A DNA stretch of 21,596 nt from Candidatus Stercoripulliclostridium pullicola (GTDB lineage: Bacteria; Bacillota; Clostridia; Christensenellales; DTU072), in NCBI GenBank assembly GCA_017694145.1, contig JADINF010000025.1:1-21596 (forward strand). The letters run 5' to 3'. The notes beneath the pieces were generated by a model that did not search any database, was not told where the DNA came from, and worked only from the letters and a program-made list of their open reading frames with translations. Shown one piece after another: positions 7,546 to 15,225 of the stretch; within the stretch, counting starts at the first letter, position 1; every line of letters begins with the position of its first letter. A program made the translations under genes and the position numbers.

Positions 7546-7899
7546 ATGGCAGAGTCGGGGAAGGCTATTAAAGTCGGCGAGATCAGAAAACAATATATAG
7601 ACTGGGACAAAACGAGCAAATGCCTGCGTATGTTAAGACTCGATAACCGTAATTTGCGGCGTTACGTGTGCTATACTCTTAAAGCGAAACAGAACGGTTG
7701 CAACGCGGAGGACTGCGAGAATTGCACGTTCGATATGGACAGCAGTATAAGCCAGAAGGAACTTGCCGCGGTATTCAACGTGTCCGAGAGCGTAATCGTC
7801 AACTGGGAGAGCGGGAAAACGAATCCGCCGCTCGAAGAACTGATGTTTTACGCGCAGATCTGCGGTCTTACTCTGGACGACGTCATCGTGTTGCAATAA
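7546..7899 (+). CDS. XRE-family helix-turn-helix regulator with Cys cluster
   Basis: 117 residues. The C-terminal half (about 68-115) is a HTH_3 domain: ISQKELAAVFNVSESVIVNWESGKTNPPLEEL, with the NWE-x-G-x-x-x-P recognition-helix end typical of the family (written here across two adjoining motifs). The N-terminal half is Lys/Arg-rich and carries a cluster C42-x9-C52-x4-C57-x2-C60 that could bind zinc or an Fe-S cluster, or sense redox; C26 and C106 are also present. It is cytoplasmic with no membrane segment. A perfect 9-bp inverted repeat begins 6 bp after its stop. It lies ~300 bp upstream of, and in the same direction as, the RyR membrane operon, which it might regulate; it has its own promoter, so this is only inferred. 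A general nutrient or stress regulator is the alternative. Confidence 0.8.
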   Translation: MAESGKAIKVGEIRKQYIDWDKTSKCLRMLRLDNRNLRRYVCYTLKAKQNGCNAEDCENCTFDMDSSISQKELAAVFNVSESVIVNWESGKTNPPLEELMFYAQICGLTLDDVIVLQ

Positions 7900-8197
7900 A
7901 GGCGATTTGTAAATTTTACAAATATTATATAAAGCTTGCGGATATTCCGTTAGATATGCCTAAATATTGTGTGTTTTATTGCGAAAATCAATTGAATAAA
8001 AGAGGACCTGAGTTATAATTTAACTATCGACCGCGAATTTTCGCCGAGAGGGCTTTGGCGTTAACGTAGGCGGTAATCCCGCGCGCGTAAGCTTAACTAT
8101 AAGCTATTGACGGTTGCGCGAAATTCGTTATATAATTAAAAATACCGTAAGGAATACGTTTCCTGCGGGGAAAGTCCTTACAGGAGGGGGACGACAG
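7900..8197 (+). promoter_or_regulatory. Intergenic control region ahead of the RyR membrane operon
   Basis: This 298-bp gap holds a perfect inverted repeat ATTTGTAAA-T-TTTACAAAT (7905-7923), a promoter at 7992-8019 (TTGAAT, 16 bp, TATAAT) and another at 8107-8136 (TTGACG, 18 bp, TATAAT). Between them are short inverted repeats such as AGCTTA (8090-8095) with TAAGCT (8100-8105). The repeat near 7905 could be an operator or a weak terminator. A strong ribosome site AGGAGGGGG (8182-8190) precedes the ATG at 8198. No known riboswitch was recognised and no small gene seems real here. Confidence 0.6.
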
Positions 8198-10405
8198 ATG
8201 AACGTCGTAATTGCGCTGAGTCTTGCTTACATGGCGGTTATCGTTATATATAACGTAGCGAAGTTTTTTTCGGGAGACCGGGCAGCGAAACTGACATACC
8301 TCAAAAGCTTCAAATCCGCAAAAGTTTTCGTACTTTATCTGGCGGCTTTACCGCTGTATTATCTCGCGAGCAGATATAACGGCGACCCCGTGGGCGGGGC
8401 GATACTCAACGCGGTGAGAAGTACGGTAGAGTCCGTCGTTCTCAAATACAATTACGAATTGACCGCGGCGCTCATGGAAGCGAATTTGTTTTACAGGGTG
8501 ACGTTGGACATATGTTGCGTGCTCATCGCTCTCAACGCCTGCGTTTTCGTCGGCGCGGTGACGGGACAGAAAATATATAACCGCGTAAGATTCGTTACCG
8601 CGCTATTGTTCTACCGCAAGGTTTACGTAATAATAGGATATAACGATAAAAATAGGGACATTATCCGTTCGATAAAGCGTAAAGGCTCGGTAGCAGTCGT
8701 TCTCATCGCGGACAAGAAGGACGACGCGGCGGATTTCGCTTTCGTCAACAAGGCGGGGTATACTACGGTGAACGGATACGGCGATCTCGGCGCGCTCGCG
8801 GGGCGGATCTGCGTAATAGGCGTCGACAAGAAAGTCACCGTCGTCGTCAACACGCTCGACGACGCCGCCAATCTGGTGTGCGCGGACAGGTTGAGCGAAG
8901 CGATACTCTCTAATGACCTGTCCCGCTTCACGACAGACGTCTCGAGAGGGCTGTCGTGTTACGTTTTCGGCGGACCGCGCAACGAGTCGCAATTCGTGCA
9001 TTATTCGCAGAAAACCAACGGCTGTATCCGCTACGTCAACAAATATAAACTTATAGCCGCCGAATTCGTGAGCGAATATCCGATAACGCGGTTCATGGAC
9101 GAGAGGCATATCGATTATTCCGCCGCGCTCGTGCGTAAGGAGACCGAAGTGAAAACGGTATTCGTAGGCTTCGGAGAAACGAACAGACATCTGTTGCTGG
9201 CGTCGGTAGCGAACAATCAGGTCCCGGTAAACACGGGAGAAGAACTCGAGCCGCTTAAAGTGAAATATTATTTTTACGACCGAATGTCGACGGAGAACAA
9301 TAAAAACCTCAATTTCGGTTACTACCGATACAAAGAATTTTACGCCTCCGTGAAAGGGACGGACGCCGAGAAAGAATATCTGCCGATCCCTCCGTTTCCC
9401 GCGGAAGAGCATTATCGCACGCTCGATATCAACGACAGGAAATTCTACGAGTCCGTTAGCCGCGATCTGAGCGTCGGGGAGGGAACGATTCCATACAACT
9501 ATCTGATCATAGCGTACGGCGACGATATGGAAAATCTCGATTTTGCGGACAAACTGGCGCAAAAAGCAGTCGAGTGGGGGATAGCGGAGCACACTAAGAT
9601 CTTCGTGAAAATAAGGAACCGTGTTTTGGCGGAGCAGGTGGTGGCTAAGGAGTACGGCGACGGGGACAGAATGATACCGTTCGGCGTCGAGGCGACTACC
9701 GTATACGACATGGCGGCGATAGAAGCCGAGAAATACGAGGGCATGTCTCGCGAAAGGCATCTGTGTTACGCGCTGGAAGGAGAAATGGCGAAAAGAGGCA
9801 AAAAAGACCTCGATCCCGAGACGGCGGAGCGGGTGCGCGAAACCGCCGTCAGACAATGGTACGGCTGGAATCAGGTGCAACGCGATTCCAACGTTTACGC
9901 CTGTCTCAACATAAGGCTTAAACTCAATTTGCTGGGGTACGATTTCGAGAAGGGCGAATGGGACGAAAGGAAGGCGGCGGAATTCACAAGTAAGTATTCG
10001 ACGGGCGATCCGATAGCGTATATCGGGGGATTCGAAGTGCCCGGGAATACGGAAGCAAAGAAAGCGGTGGATTACGGCGACTGCGAATTCCGTACCGGGA
10101 CGGTAAGGAATACCTACGCGCAACAGGAACACATGAGGTGGAACGCCTATGAGATAAGTTGCGGAATGATACCCGCATCGAAGACGGAAATACTGAAGTA
10201 CGGTTCGGCGGAGCTCATGAAAGTGCGCAAGCACCGCAATATCACCACATATCGCGGGCTTATGCAGTACCGCGATATGACGGCGGAAAAGAACGGGTGC
10301 TCGAAGGCGCAGGCGGACGTTATCAAATACGATTATCAGATAGCCGACGATCTCTGTTGGCTACTGAAGGACAACGGCTACAGGATCGTAAGTAAGATAA
10401 AGTAA
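8198..10405 (+). CDS. Membrane-anchored TrkA-N/RCK-like protein with C-terminal RyR-type domain (paralogue A)
   Basis: 735 residues from the ATG after AGGAGGGGG; an upstream in-frame TTG at 8114 falls within the promoter. Hydrophobic segments at ~2-21, ~42-58 and ~98-121 suggest a membrane anchor. A Rossmann/TrkA-N-like unit starts at ~141 (KVYVIIGYNDKNRDII), and a second unit at ~318 (TVFVGFGETNRHLLLA); a third strand-rich part has YNYLIIAYGDD. Near the C-terminus E644-H-M-R-W-N matches the signature of RyR (ryanodine receptor) repeats, though the later RyR part is weaker than in the next protein. RCK-type domains bind nucleotides and gate K+ transport; RyR domains in bacteria have no settled role. 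The next gene has the same plan and lies 47 bp away, so they probably act together at the membrane. The specific function is unknown. Confidence 0.8.
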   Translation: MNVVIALSLAYMAVIVIYNVAKFFSGDRAAKLTYLKSFKSAKVFVLYLAALPLYYLASRYNGDPVGGAILNAVRSTVESVVLKYNYELTAALMEANLFYRVTLDICCVLIALNACVFVGAVTGQKIYNRVRFVTALLFYRKVYVIIGYNDKNRDIIRSIKRKGSVAVVLIADKKDDAADFAFVNKAGYTTVNGYGDLGALAGRICVIGVDKKVTVVVNTLDDAANLVCADRLSEAILSNDLSRFTTDVSRGLSCYVFGGPRNESQFVHYSQKTNGCIRYVNKYKLIAAEFVSEYPITRFMDERHIDYSAALVRKETEVKTVFVGFGETNRHLLLASVANNQVPVNTGEELEPLKVKYYFYDRMSTENNKNLNFGYYRYKEFYASVKGTDAEKEYLPIPPFPAEEHYRTLDINDRKFYESVSRDLSVGEGTIPYNYLIIAYGDDMENLDFADKLAQKAVEWGIAEHTKIFVKIRNRVLAEQVVAKEYGDGDRMIPFGVEATTVYDMAAIEAEKYEGMSRERHLCYALEGEMAKRGKKDLDPETAERVRETAVRQWYGWNQVQRDSNVYACLNIRLKLNLLGYDFEKGEWDERKAAEFTSKYSTGDPIAYIGGFEVPGNTEAKKAVDYGDCEFRTGTVRNTYAQQEHMRWNAYEISCGMIPASKTEILKYGSAELMKVRKHRNITTYRGLMQYRDMTAEKNGCSKAQADVIKYDYQIADDLCWLLKDNGYRIVSKIK

Positions 10406-10452
10406 TAACTTAAACGGCATACGCGGGATAAAACAAGGGAGGACCGAAGACA

Positions 10453-13400
10453 ATGGCTGTGGAATGGGCGATTTTTCACGGAGTGCTGGCGGTGTGCGTG
10501 GCGGTGCTTTTGACGATAGGTTTATATTCTCGCGCACGCATACGTTTCGCGCACGCCAAAATGATCGTGGAAACGGTTACCATATTAATTACTTTGGTTA
10601 TCGCAATCGTCGTTAAGGCGTGGATACTTTTCGACGCGGCGGGAGGAAACGCGAGCGCGGTAAGTTCCGTTTTCGACGCGATATACAAAGCTATAGGCGG
10701 GTTGACGTTCGAAGGAGTGAGCCCTACGGACGAAGGCATTATCCGGCCTATCAAGCTCGCGATCTATTACGGAACTTCGCTGTATGCGGGCATAGTGACC
10801 GTCTACGTCGTGTCGGTAAAAGCAAGCTACGAGTTATATTCCAAACTGAGCCTGGACGCATGCACGAAGAAAAACATCTATATAATCACCGACCTTAACG
10901 AAGAAACGTTGTCGCTTGCGAAAAACATAAAAAACAACGACGTAAATTCGAAGATAGCGTTCGCCGGACCGCGCCTGGAAGCCTTCGATCGTCATAACGA
11001 CCTTTGTCAGCAGGCGATGGCGAACGGATTTCTGTACTGGTCTTATCTGAGAAAATCGGGTCGCTCACGCAAGCGCGGAGCCTTCCAAGCCATCGCGCGG
11101 ACGTACCGTTATTATTCGAAGGGCGAAAGCGGCGATACGGCGGTTAACGACGCCGCGCAGGATGCGCGCGCGGAGAAGGACACATACGCGCTGACGAACC
11201 GTTTGTTGGGGCAGAAGAAAAAAACATGTGACAAAAGCATAGCTGCGAGAGTGGGCGGTATTTTCAGCTTCGGCGGGAAAGGGCGGCTTTACAACAACAA
11301 AGAAAACTTTTACAAGCGTATCGTGATATTCGCTTTCGCGGCGGAGAACCATATTCCGCTCGAAGCGGAAAATATCAAGACCGTTTGCGACGACATACGC
11401 ACGAGGACCGTCAAGCCGGATAAACTGCGCATAGAATACGTCCTGCTTACCAAAGACAATATAGAATATGCCGCTTACGATAAAATGCGCGAAAATCTTA
11501 TAGACGAGTATTGCGCGCATCGGATCGAACGGTGCAAGAATTTCCCTACGTATGCGGAAAACGCGACCGAAGAAGAAAAGAAAAAAACGGAAGAGGCGCG
11601 TACAACCGTTATCAACGAATTCAGAAACGAATTCTGCAATAGTTTCGTCATCAACTGTTGGTGCGAGTCGGAAGCCATCGGCAAACAGGCTTTCGAGCGC
11701 TTGGCGGAGTGCGGGTTCGCGGCGGACATTGCCGGGAATTGCGATCCGCTCTATATGTGGTCGTTGGGCTTCGGTTCGCGCGGTAAAGCCGTCACTCAGG
11801 AGCTGTACGTTCAGTCCGCAAATACGGGAAGCGACGGTATGCCGCGCAAATGCCTTATAGACGTATTTGACAGTCAGGCGGACAGAGTGGGCGGACTTTT
11901 CAAATTCGAGCATCCCGATTTCGTGTACGTTACCGACGAGTACGTAAAGAAACGTTTGACGAAGACATGGAATAAGATTGGCGCACTGCTCGATAAGCTG
12001 AATATTAAAAGTTATTTCAAAAAAGAAGAAATAAGCTACGATGATGTCCGCCGCGTATGCAAAAAGCAGATCGAAACCATCGGCTTGCCGCTGGCGGCGG
12101 GCGCGGCGCTTTCGACGGATAAGAAGGAAAGAGCCTCCGGTTCTTCTACGGGAGTCCTTCCGCGGGCGATATATCGCTTCCATAACGTAAGTTGCGACGA
12201 TTATCGGTTTTTCGAAACGATAGACAGGGAAACCGGCAGCGACAGCGTTAATACGCGCGACATACTGACTAAAGTAAACGCCACGTTGGAACTGTGCGGC
12301 AGATCTGCGGAAGTCAACGTGGACGAAGCGCTGGGATTGTTGAAAACGCCTTACGTGCCGAAGATCATAACGGTCGCCACCGGCGACGACGAATCCAATC
12401 TTCGCATCGCCAACGCTCTCATTCAGGACGTCATAAACGAGGATGCCGGATATAAACGGCGCGAGCTTTCCGGCGCAGGCAGCGGATCGCCCAAGGAAAA
12501 GCAATATCTTATCGTCAACATAACCGACGTAAGCAATAACGTGCGCCTGATCAAAGGAGGCGGCGTGTGGGACGAACGGCGCAAGATATTGGATCTGGAT
12601 TCGCGGTTTTACGTCATAGTCGTAGGTAACTTCAAAGACATATATACTTACGATAACATCGCAGGTCAGTCGAAAGAATGTTATTACAATTACATTTACG
12701 AAGAGATCGGCTCGGTTCTCGGCAATATACGCAAAAATGTCGAGAAAGCGGCGTCGCAGGAGGACAAAAACAGCGCGTACGAGAAGGAATTGGGCGAATT
12801 CATCGCGAAGGGGCAAGCATTCATTTTGCGCGCGGGCAAGCCCGATAAGAGCAACGCCGTAGGCGAAGAAGTGGTGAAAATCATCGCGGAGAGCAGTCTT
12901 AAAGATTTCGCCGACATGAAAAAGATCTACGACAAGATACGCAAGCTCAACCGTCTGACGTCTTTCGAAAGGGCTATCGTAAAGATTATCGACGGCTCCG
13001 ACCGGGTAAAAAACAAAGCAAGATCTACGGTTGCTTTGTTGAGCGGAAAAAAGGAAACGGAATATAAAATAGTCGAGAAATACGCGGATCTTACTTCGCT
13101 CAGGACGATATTGAACAAAATATTCGCCGAGCATAAGAACGAACACGTAAGGATATTGGAGTCCGGGACCGATTTTGTCGGGCGTTGCCTGGAGAAATAT
13201 TATCAAGGCAGGTTCTACGAAGAAGCGCTGAAAAAATATATCCGCGGAACGGTCTGGGACAAACGTTCCAATCAGAGCGCGGCGGAATTCGACGTTATGC
13301 TGAAGGAATTGTATAAAGTAAAACTTGCCGAAGCCGAAATCGGCGCGCCGATAGGCAGGCTATACGCGAAACTCTCGGCAATTGAGCACGACAGGTGGAT

Positions 13401-13587
13401 ACGGTTGCATCTCGCCAACGGCTGGGTGTACAGCAGTGTCAAAGACAAAGCCTCGCGCCGGCACGATTGTCTGGTGTCTTACGATAAGCTCAACCAATCC
13501 ATGGTGATGTACGATCTCGGCAACGTATTGTGGGCGGTGTGCGGCGCAAAGGAAACGCCCGTCGGTACGAAACCGCCTTCGGACTAA
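10453..13587 (+). CDS. Large membrane TrkA-N/RCK-like protein with C-terminal RyR domain (paralogue B)
   Basis: 1044 residues, start fixed by GGGAGG at 10437-10442. Membrane segments lie at ~5-25, ~38-60 and ~100-122. Between the last two, FDAIYKAIGGLTFEGVSP (73-90) resembles the pore helix and filter region of two-TM K+ channels, without the canonical TVGYG. A Rossmann-like unit starts at ~139 (KNIYIITDLNEETLSLA); later blocks (LGFGSRGKAVTQEL, then IITVATGDDESNLRIANAL) parallel those of the preceding protein. The C-terminus is a clear RyR domain: E978-H-D-R-W982, ANGW, then HDCLVSYDKL. Large insertions rich in charged residues explain its extra ~300 residues. It is likely a membrane sensor or channel-like partner of paralogue A. 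Function is unknown; a K+ channel or transporter regulator is one alternative, a defence effector another. Confidence 0.8.
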   Translation: MAVEWAIFHGVLAVCVAVLLTIGLYSRARIRFAHAKMIVETVTILITLVIAIVVKAWILFDAAGGNASAVSSVFDAIYKAIGGLTFEGVSPTDEGIIRPIKLAIYYGTSLYAGIVTVYVVSVKASYELYSKLSLDACTKKNIYIITDLNEETLSLAKNIKNNDVNSKIAFAGPRLEAFDRHNDLCQQAMANGFLYWSYLRKSGRSRKRGAFQAIARTYRYYSKGESGDTAVNDAAQDARAEKDTYALTNRLLGQKKKTCDKSIAARVGGIFSFGGKGRLYNNKENFYKRIVIFAFAAENHIPLEAENIKTVCDDIRTRTVKPDKLRIEYVLLTKDNIEYAAYDKMRENLIDEYCAHRIERCKNFPTYAENATEEEKKKTEEARTTVINEFRNEFCNSFVINCWCESEAIGKQAFERLAECGFAADIAGNCDPLYMWSLGFGSRGKAVTQELYVQSANTGSDGMPRKCLIDVFDSQADRVGGLFKFEHPDFVYVTDEYVKKRLTKTWNKIGALLDKLNIKSYFKKEEISYDDVRRVCKKQIETIGLPLAAGAALSTDKKERASGSSTGVLPRAIYRFHNVSCDDYRFFETIDRETGSDSVNTRDILTKVNATLELCGRSAEVNVDEALGLLKTPYVPKIITVATGDDESNLRIANALIQDVINEDAGYKRRELSGAGSGSPKEKQYLIVNITDVSNNVRLIKGGGVWDERRKILDLDSRFYVIVVGNFKDIYTYDNIAGQSKECYYNYIYEEIGSVLGNIRKNVEKAASQEDKNSAYEKELGEFIAKGQAFILRAGKPDKSNAVGEEVVKIIAESSLKDFADMKKIYDKIRKLNRLTSFERAIVKIIDGSDRVKNKARSTVALLSGKKETEYKIVEKYADLTSLRTILNKIFAEHKNEHVRILESGTDFVGRCLEKYYQGRFYEEALKKYIRGTVWDKRSNQSAAEFDVMLKELYKVKLAEAEIGAPIGRLYAKLSAIEHDRWIRLHLANGWVYSSVKDKASRRHDCLVSYDKLNQSMVMYDLGNVLWAVCGAKETPVGTKPPSD

Positions 13588-13648
13588 TATGGAGCGCGAG
13601 CCTTTATCGGAATTAAATAATACCCTAAAGGGTAAGGAGGAAAATATT

Positions 13649-14137
13649 ATGGCAAACGAAGTAAAAATGCAAAGGGCAAAAGAGATTTACGAAGCGTATT
13701 GCAGAATGCTGGACGCCCGCAACTGGAAGTACGAGCGTAAAGACGACAAACTGACCGTCGTAAGCGGGATACGCGGCGAAGATCTGCCGATCAAGTTCGT
13801 AATACGCATTAACGCCGAAATGGAAGCGGTGTCGTACATTTCCGTATTGCCTTTCAACGTGCCCGAGGACAAGAGGATAGACGCCGCGGTTATGGTGTGC
13901 GCCTCCAACTACGGACTTGCGGAAGGCTGTTTCGATTACGACATAAGGGACGGCGAACTGATGTTCAGACTCGTCAACAGCTATACCGGAAGCGACACTA
14001 ATCTCAGCGACGACCTGTTCGAGGAGATGATAATGCTTGCGTCGAGCACCGTGGACAAGTACAACGACAAGTTTCTCGCCGTCATCAAAGGAACGCTGAG
14101 TCTTCAACAATTCATGAACGAAGAATATAAAAATTGA
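13649..14137 (+). CDS. YbjN-like / type III secretion chaperone-like small protein
   Basis: 162 residues from the ATG at 13649, set by TAAGGAGG; an in-frame ATG at 13589 lacks a ribosome site. The protein is soluble, alpha/beta and acidic. It has the pattern of YbjN/chaperone-like folds: an N-terminal helix (RAKEIYEAYCRMLDARNWKY), two strands around a GED turn, a central helix (RIDAAVMVCASNYGLAEGCFDYD), strands ending LMFRLVNSY, and a C-terminal helix (LFEEMIMLASSTVDKYNDKFLAVIKG). Proteins of this fold often bind other proteins. It is third in line behind the two RyR membrane proteins, 61 bp after the second stop, with no terminator between but a strong one after it. It may therefore be a chaperone or adaptor for them. 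Family assignment is from pattern and is moderately sure. Confidence 0.7.
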   Translation: MANEVKMQRAKEIYEAYCRMLDARNWKYERKDDKLTVVSGIRGEDLPIKFVIRINAEMEAVSYISVLPFNVPEDKRIDAAVMVCASNYGLAEGCFDYDIRDGELMFRLVNSYTGSDTNLSDDLFEEMIMLASSTVDKYNDKFLAVIKGTLSLQQFMNEEYKN

Positions 14138-14156
14138 CGTATAAGTCCGCTACGGC

Positions 14157-14186
14157 GCCCCCGCCCGTTGACAGAGCGGGGGCTTT
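14157..14186 (+). terminator. Terminator of the RyR/YbjN operon
   Basis: Arms GCCCCCGC (14157-14164) and GCGGGGGC (14176-14183) with an 11-nt loop are followed by TTT, 20 bp after the YbjN-like stop. The loop contains a -35-like TTGACA. Confidence 0.8.
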
Positions 14187-14196
14187 CATGTAATAT
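14168..14196 (+). promoter_or_regulatory. Promoter of the ybaK-like gene, -35 inside the terminator loop
   Basis: A perfect TTGACA (14168-14173), 17 bp, TAATAT (14191-14196). The leader is ~95 nt to the ATG at 14299. Confidence 0.55.
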
Positions 14197-14298
14197 AAAG
14201 CTGGAACAACGCGCGCCCGACGCCGCAGAGGGCGGCAAAAATTTCAAAAAAAACGAAGTCGGGAAACCGATACGCGGCGAAAGGATATCCTAACTGAC

Positions 14299-14772
14299 AT
14301 GCAAGACAAAACAAACGCGATGAGAATGTTGGACGCGAAGAAGATAGCGTATAATATCTACCGTTACGGCGACGGCAAGACGGCGATGCAGGGCACCGAG
14401 GTGGCGGCGCTCGTCGGGATAGATCCGCGTAAGGTATTCAAGACGCTCGTTACCGCGGGCGCGAGCAGGGCGCATTACGTGTTCATGATCCCCGTAGGGG
14501 ACGAGCTCGACCTCAAGAAAGCGGCTTTTGCCGTAAGAGAAAAATCGGTCGCGATGATACCGCAGAAAGAACTTCTGCCCATTACGGGCTACGTGCACGG
14601 CGGTTGTTCCCCGATAGGTATGAAAAAGCCTTTCCGTACCGTCATAGACGCTTCCGCGGAGGGACTCGATTCCGTAGTTTTCAGCGGCGGCAGGATAGGG
14701 ATACAGATAGAATTAAGCTACTCCGACCTCGTCAAGGCGACGGGAGCCCAAGCCGCAGACGTCGTGAGATAA
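14299..14772 (+). CDS. ybaK: Cys-tRNA(Pro) deacylase, YbaK/EbsC type
   Basis: 157 residues, the family's normal length. It is a trans-editing enzyme that hydrolyses Cys-tRNA(Pro) formed when prolyl-tRNA synthetase mischarges cysteine, in the cytoplasm. The family hallmarks are present: a GTEVAALVGIDPRKVFKTLV segment with the conserved Lys48, MIPVGDELDLKKAA, and the GYVHGGCSPIGMKK loop (97-110), ending in the SGGRIGIQIEL strand. The gene stands alone between two terminators with its own promoter. AAAGGA at 14280-14285 is a rather distant ribosome site for the ATG. No unusual residues were seen. Confidence 0.93.
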   Translation: MQDKTNAMRMLDAKKIAYNIYRYGDGKTAMQGTEVAALVGIDPRKVFKTLVTAGASRAHYVFMIPVGDELDLKKAAFAVREKSVAMIPQKELLPITGYVHGGCSPIGMKKPFRTVIDASAEGLDSVVFSGGRIGIQIELSYSDLVKATGAQAADVVR

Positions 14773-14790
14773 GCGCTTCAGCCGGGACGC

Positions 14791-14820
14791 GCTCCCGCCC
14801 GAAAGCGGGAGCTTTTCTTT
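14791..14820 (+). terminator. Intrinsic terminator of the ybaK-like gene
   Basis: GCTCCCGC (14791-14798), loop CCGAAA, GCGGGAGC (14805-14812), then TTTTCTTT. Confidence 0.93.
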
Positions 14821-14878
14821 CGGAAGTCCTTTTCCATATAAAGGAAAAGTAAAATTTGTCGCTACCCCCGTAATTCGT

Positions 14879-14907
14879 TTGACAATATCGTTTTTGCCTT
14901 TTACAAT
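14879..14907 (+). promoter_or_regulatory. Strong promoter of the nucleoside ABC transporter operon / leader RNA
   Basis: TTGACA (14879-14884), 17 bp, TACAAT (14902-14907). The transcript would begin near 14914, ~310 nt upstream of the lipoprotein ATG, which leaves room for a regulatory leader. Confidence 0.8.
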
Positions 14908-14917
14908 AGGTATATAT

Positions 14918-15092
14918 TCTGTGCGATAGCGCATACGCAAGGAGGAAGCCGCGTAAGCGGTGCGGGGTCGGAAGTGAATTTTTTATCCGTAAAAGACTAT
15001 TCGGGCTTTAAGCCCATTTCCATCGCAGGTTTTGCGGCAGAAGCCGACTGCGGACTTTTTACGGAGACCTGCGACCTTAAATCCTTATGTAA
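14918..15092 (+). ncRNA. Unidentified structured leader RNA (candidate riboswitch or small RNA)
   Basis: Many nested helices can be read directly: TGTGC/GCGCA with a GATA loop (14919-14933 region); AAGGA (14939-14943) with TCCTT (15082-15086) closing the domain; GCCGC-GTAA-GCGGT with a GNRA loop (14948-14961); GGTCG (14966-14970) with CGACC (15072-15076); CCGTAAAA (14987-14994) with TTTTACGG (15057-15064); GGGCT/AGCCC (15003-15015); CGCAG/CTGCG around CGGC-AGAA-GCCG (15024-15052). TCGCAGGT (15023-15030) can instead pair with ACCTGCGA (15067-15074), giving two exclusive folds. A terminator follows. It lies ahead of a nucleoside transporter, so a purine or nucleoside ligand is a fair guess, but the purine riboswitch consensus was not seen and no known family was recognised. 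It could also be a stand-alone small RNA. Confidence 0.6.
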
Positions 15093-15107
15093 AGAAACAG
15101 ACGGCTG

Positions 15108-15147
15108 AATGCCATACCCCTGCGCGGCGTATGGCATTTTGCTTTTT
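15108..15147 (+). terminator. Leader terminator (attenuator) before the BMP lipoprotein gene
   Basis: AATGCCATAC (15108-15117) and GTATGGCATT (15129-15138) form a perfect 10-bp stem, followed by TTGCTTTTT. It is ~80 bp before the first ORF of the operon and downstream of the structured RNA, so read-through here probably controls the operon or ends a small RNA. Confidence 0.85.
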
Positions 15148-15225
15148 CCGAAGGATACCGAAGAAGATACACGGCTAAGCCCGTATCGCATAACCAAATA
15201 AAAAATACTTTATGGAGGTAACAAC

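Noticed and set aside
8114..8197. Upstream TTG start for RyR paralogue A
   Set aside because: It overlaps the second promoter and lacks a ribosome site; AGGAGGGGG precedes 8198.
11065..13206. Long minus-strand open frame (713 codons), and similar ones at 8603-10234, 6071-7393 and 17605-18930
   Set aside because: They lie antisense to well-supported genes, have His/Arg/Phe-rich unlikely composition and no ribosome sites; they result from codon bias of the real genes.
13589..13648. Earlier ATG for the YbjN-like gene, right after the RyR B stop
   Set aside because: No ribosome site precedes it, while TAAGGAGG sits ahead of the ATG at 13649, where the conserved N-terminal helix begins.
14914..15092. 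Standard purine, TPP, FMN, SAM, lysine or glycine riboswitch, or T-box
   Set aside because: None of the core consensus motifs I know for these classes could be read in the leader.
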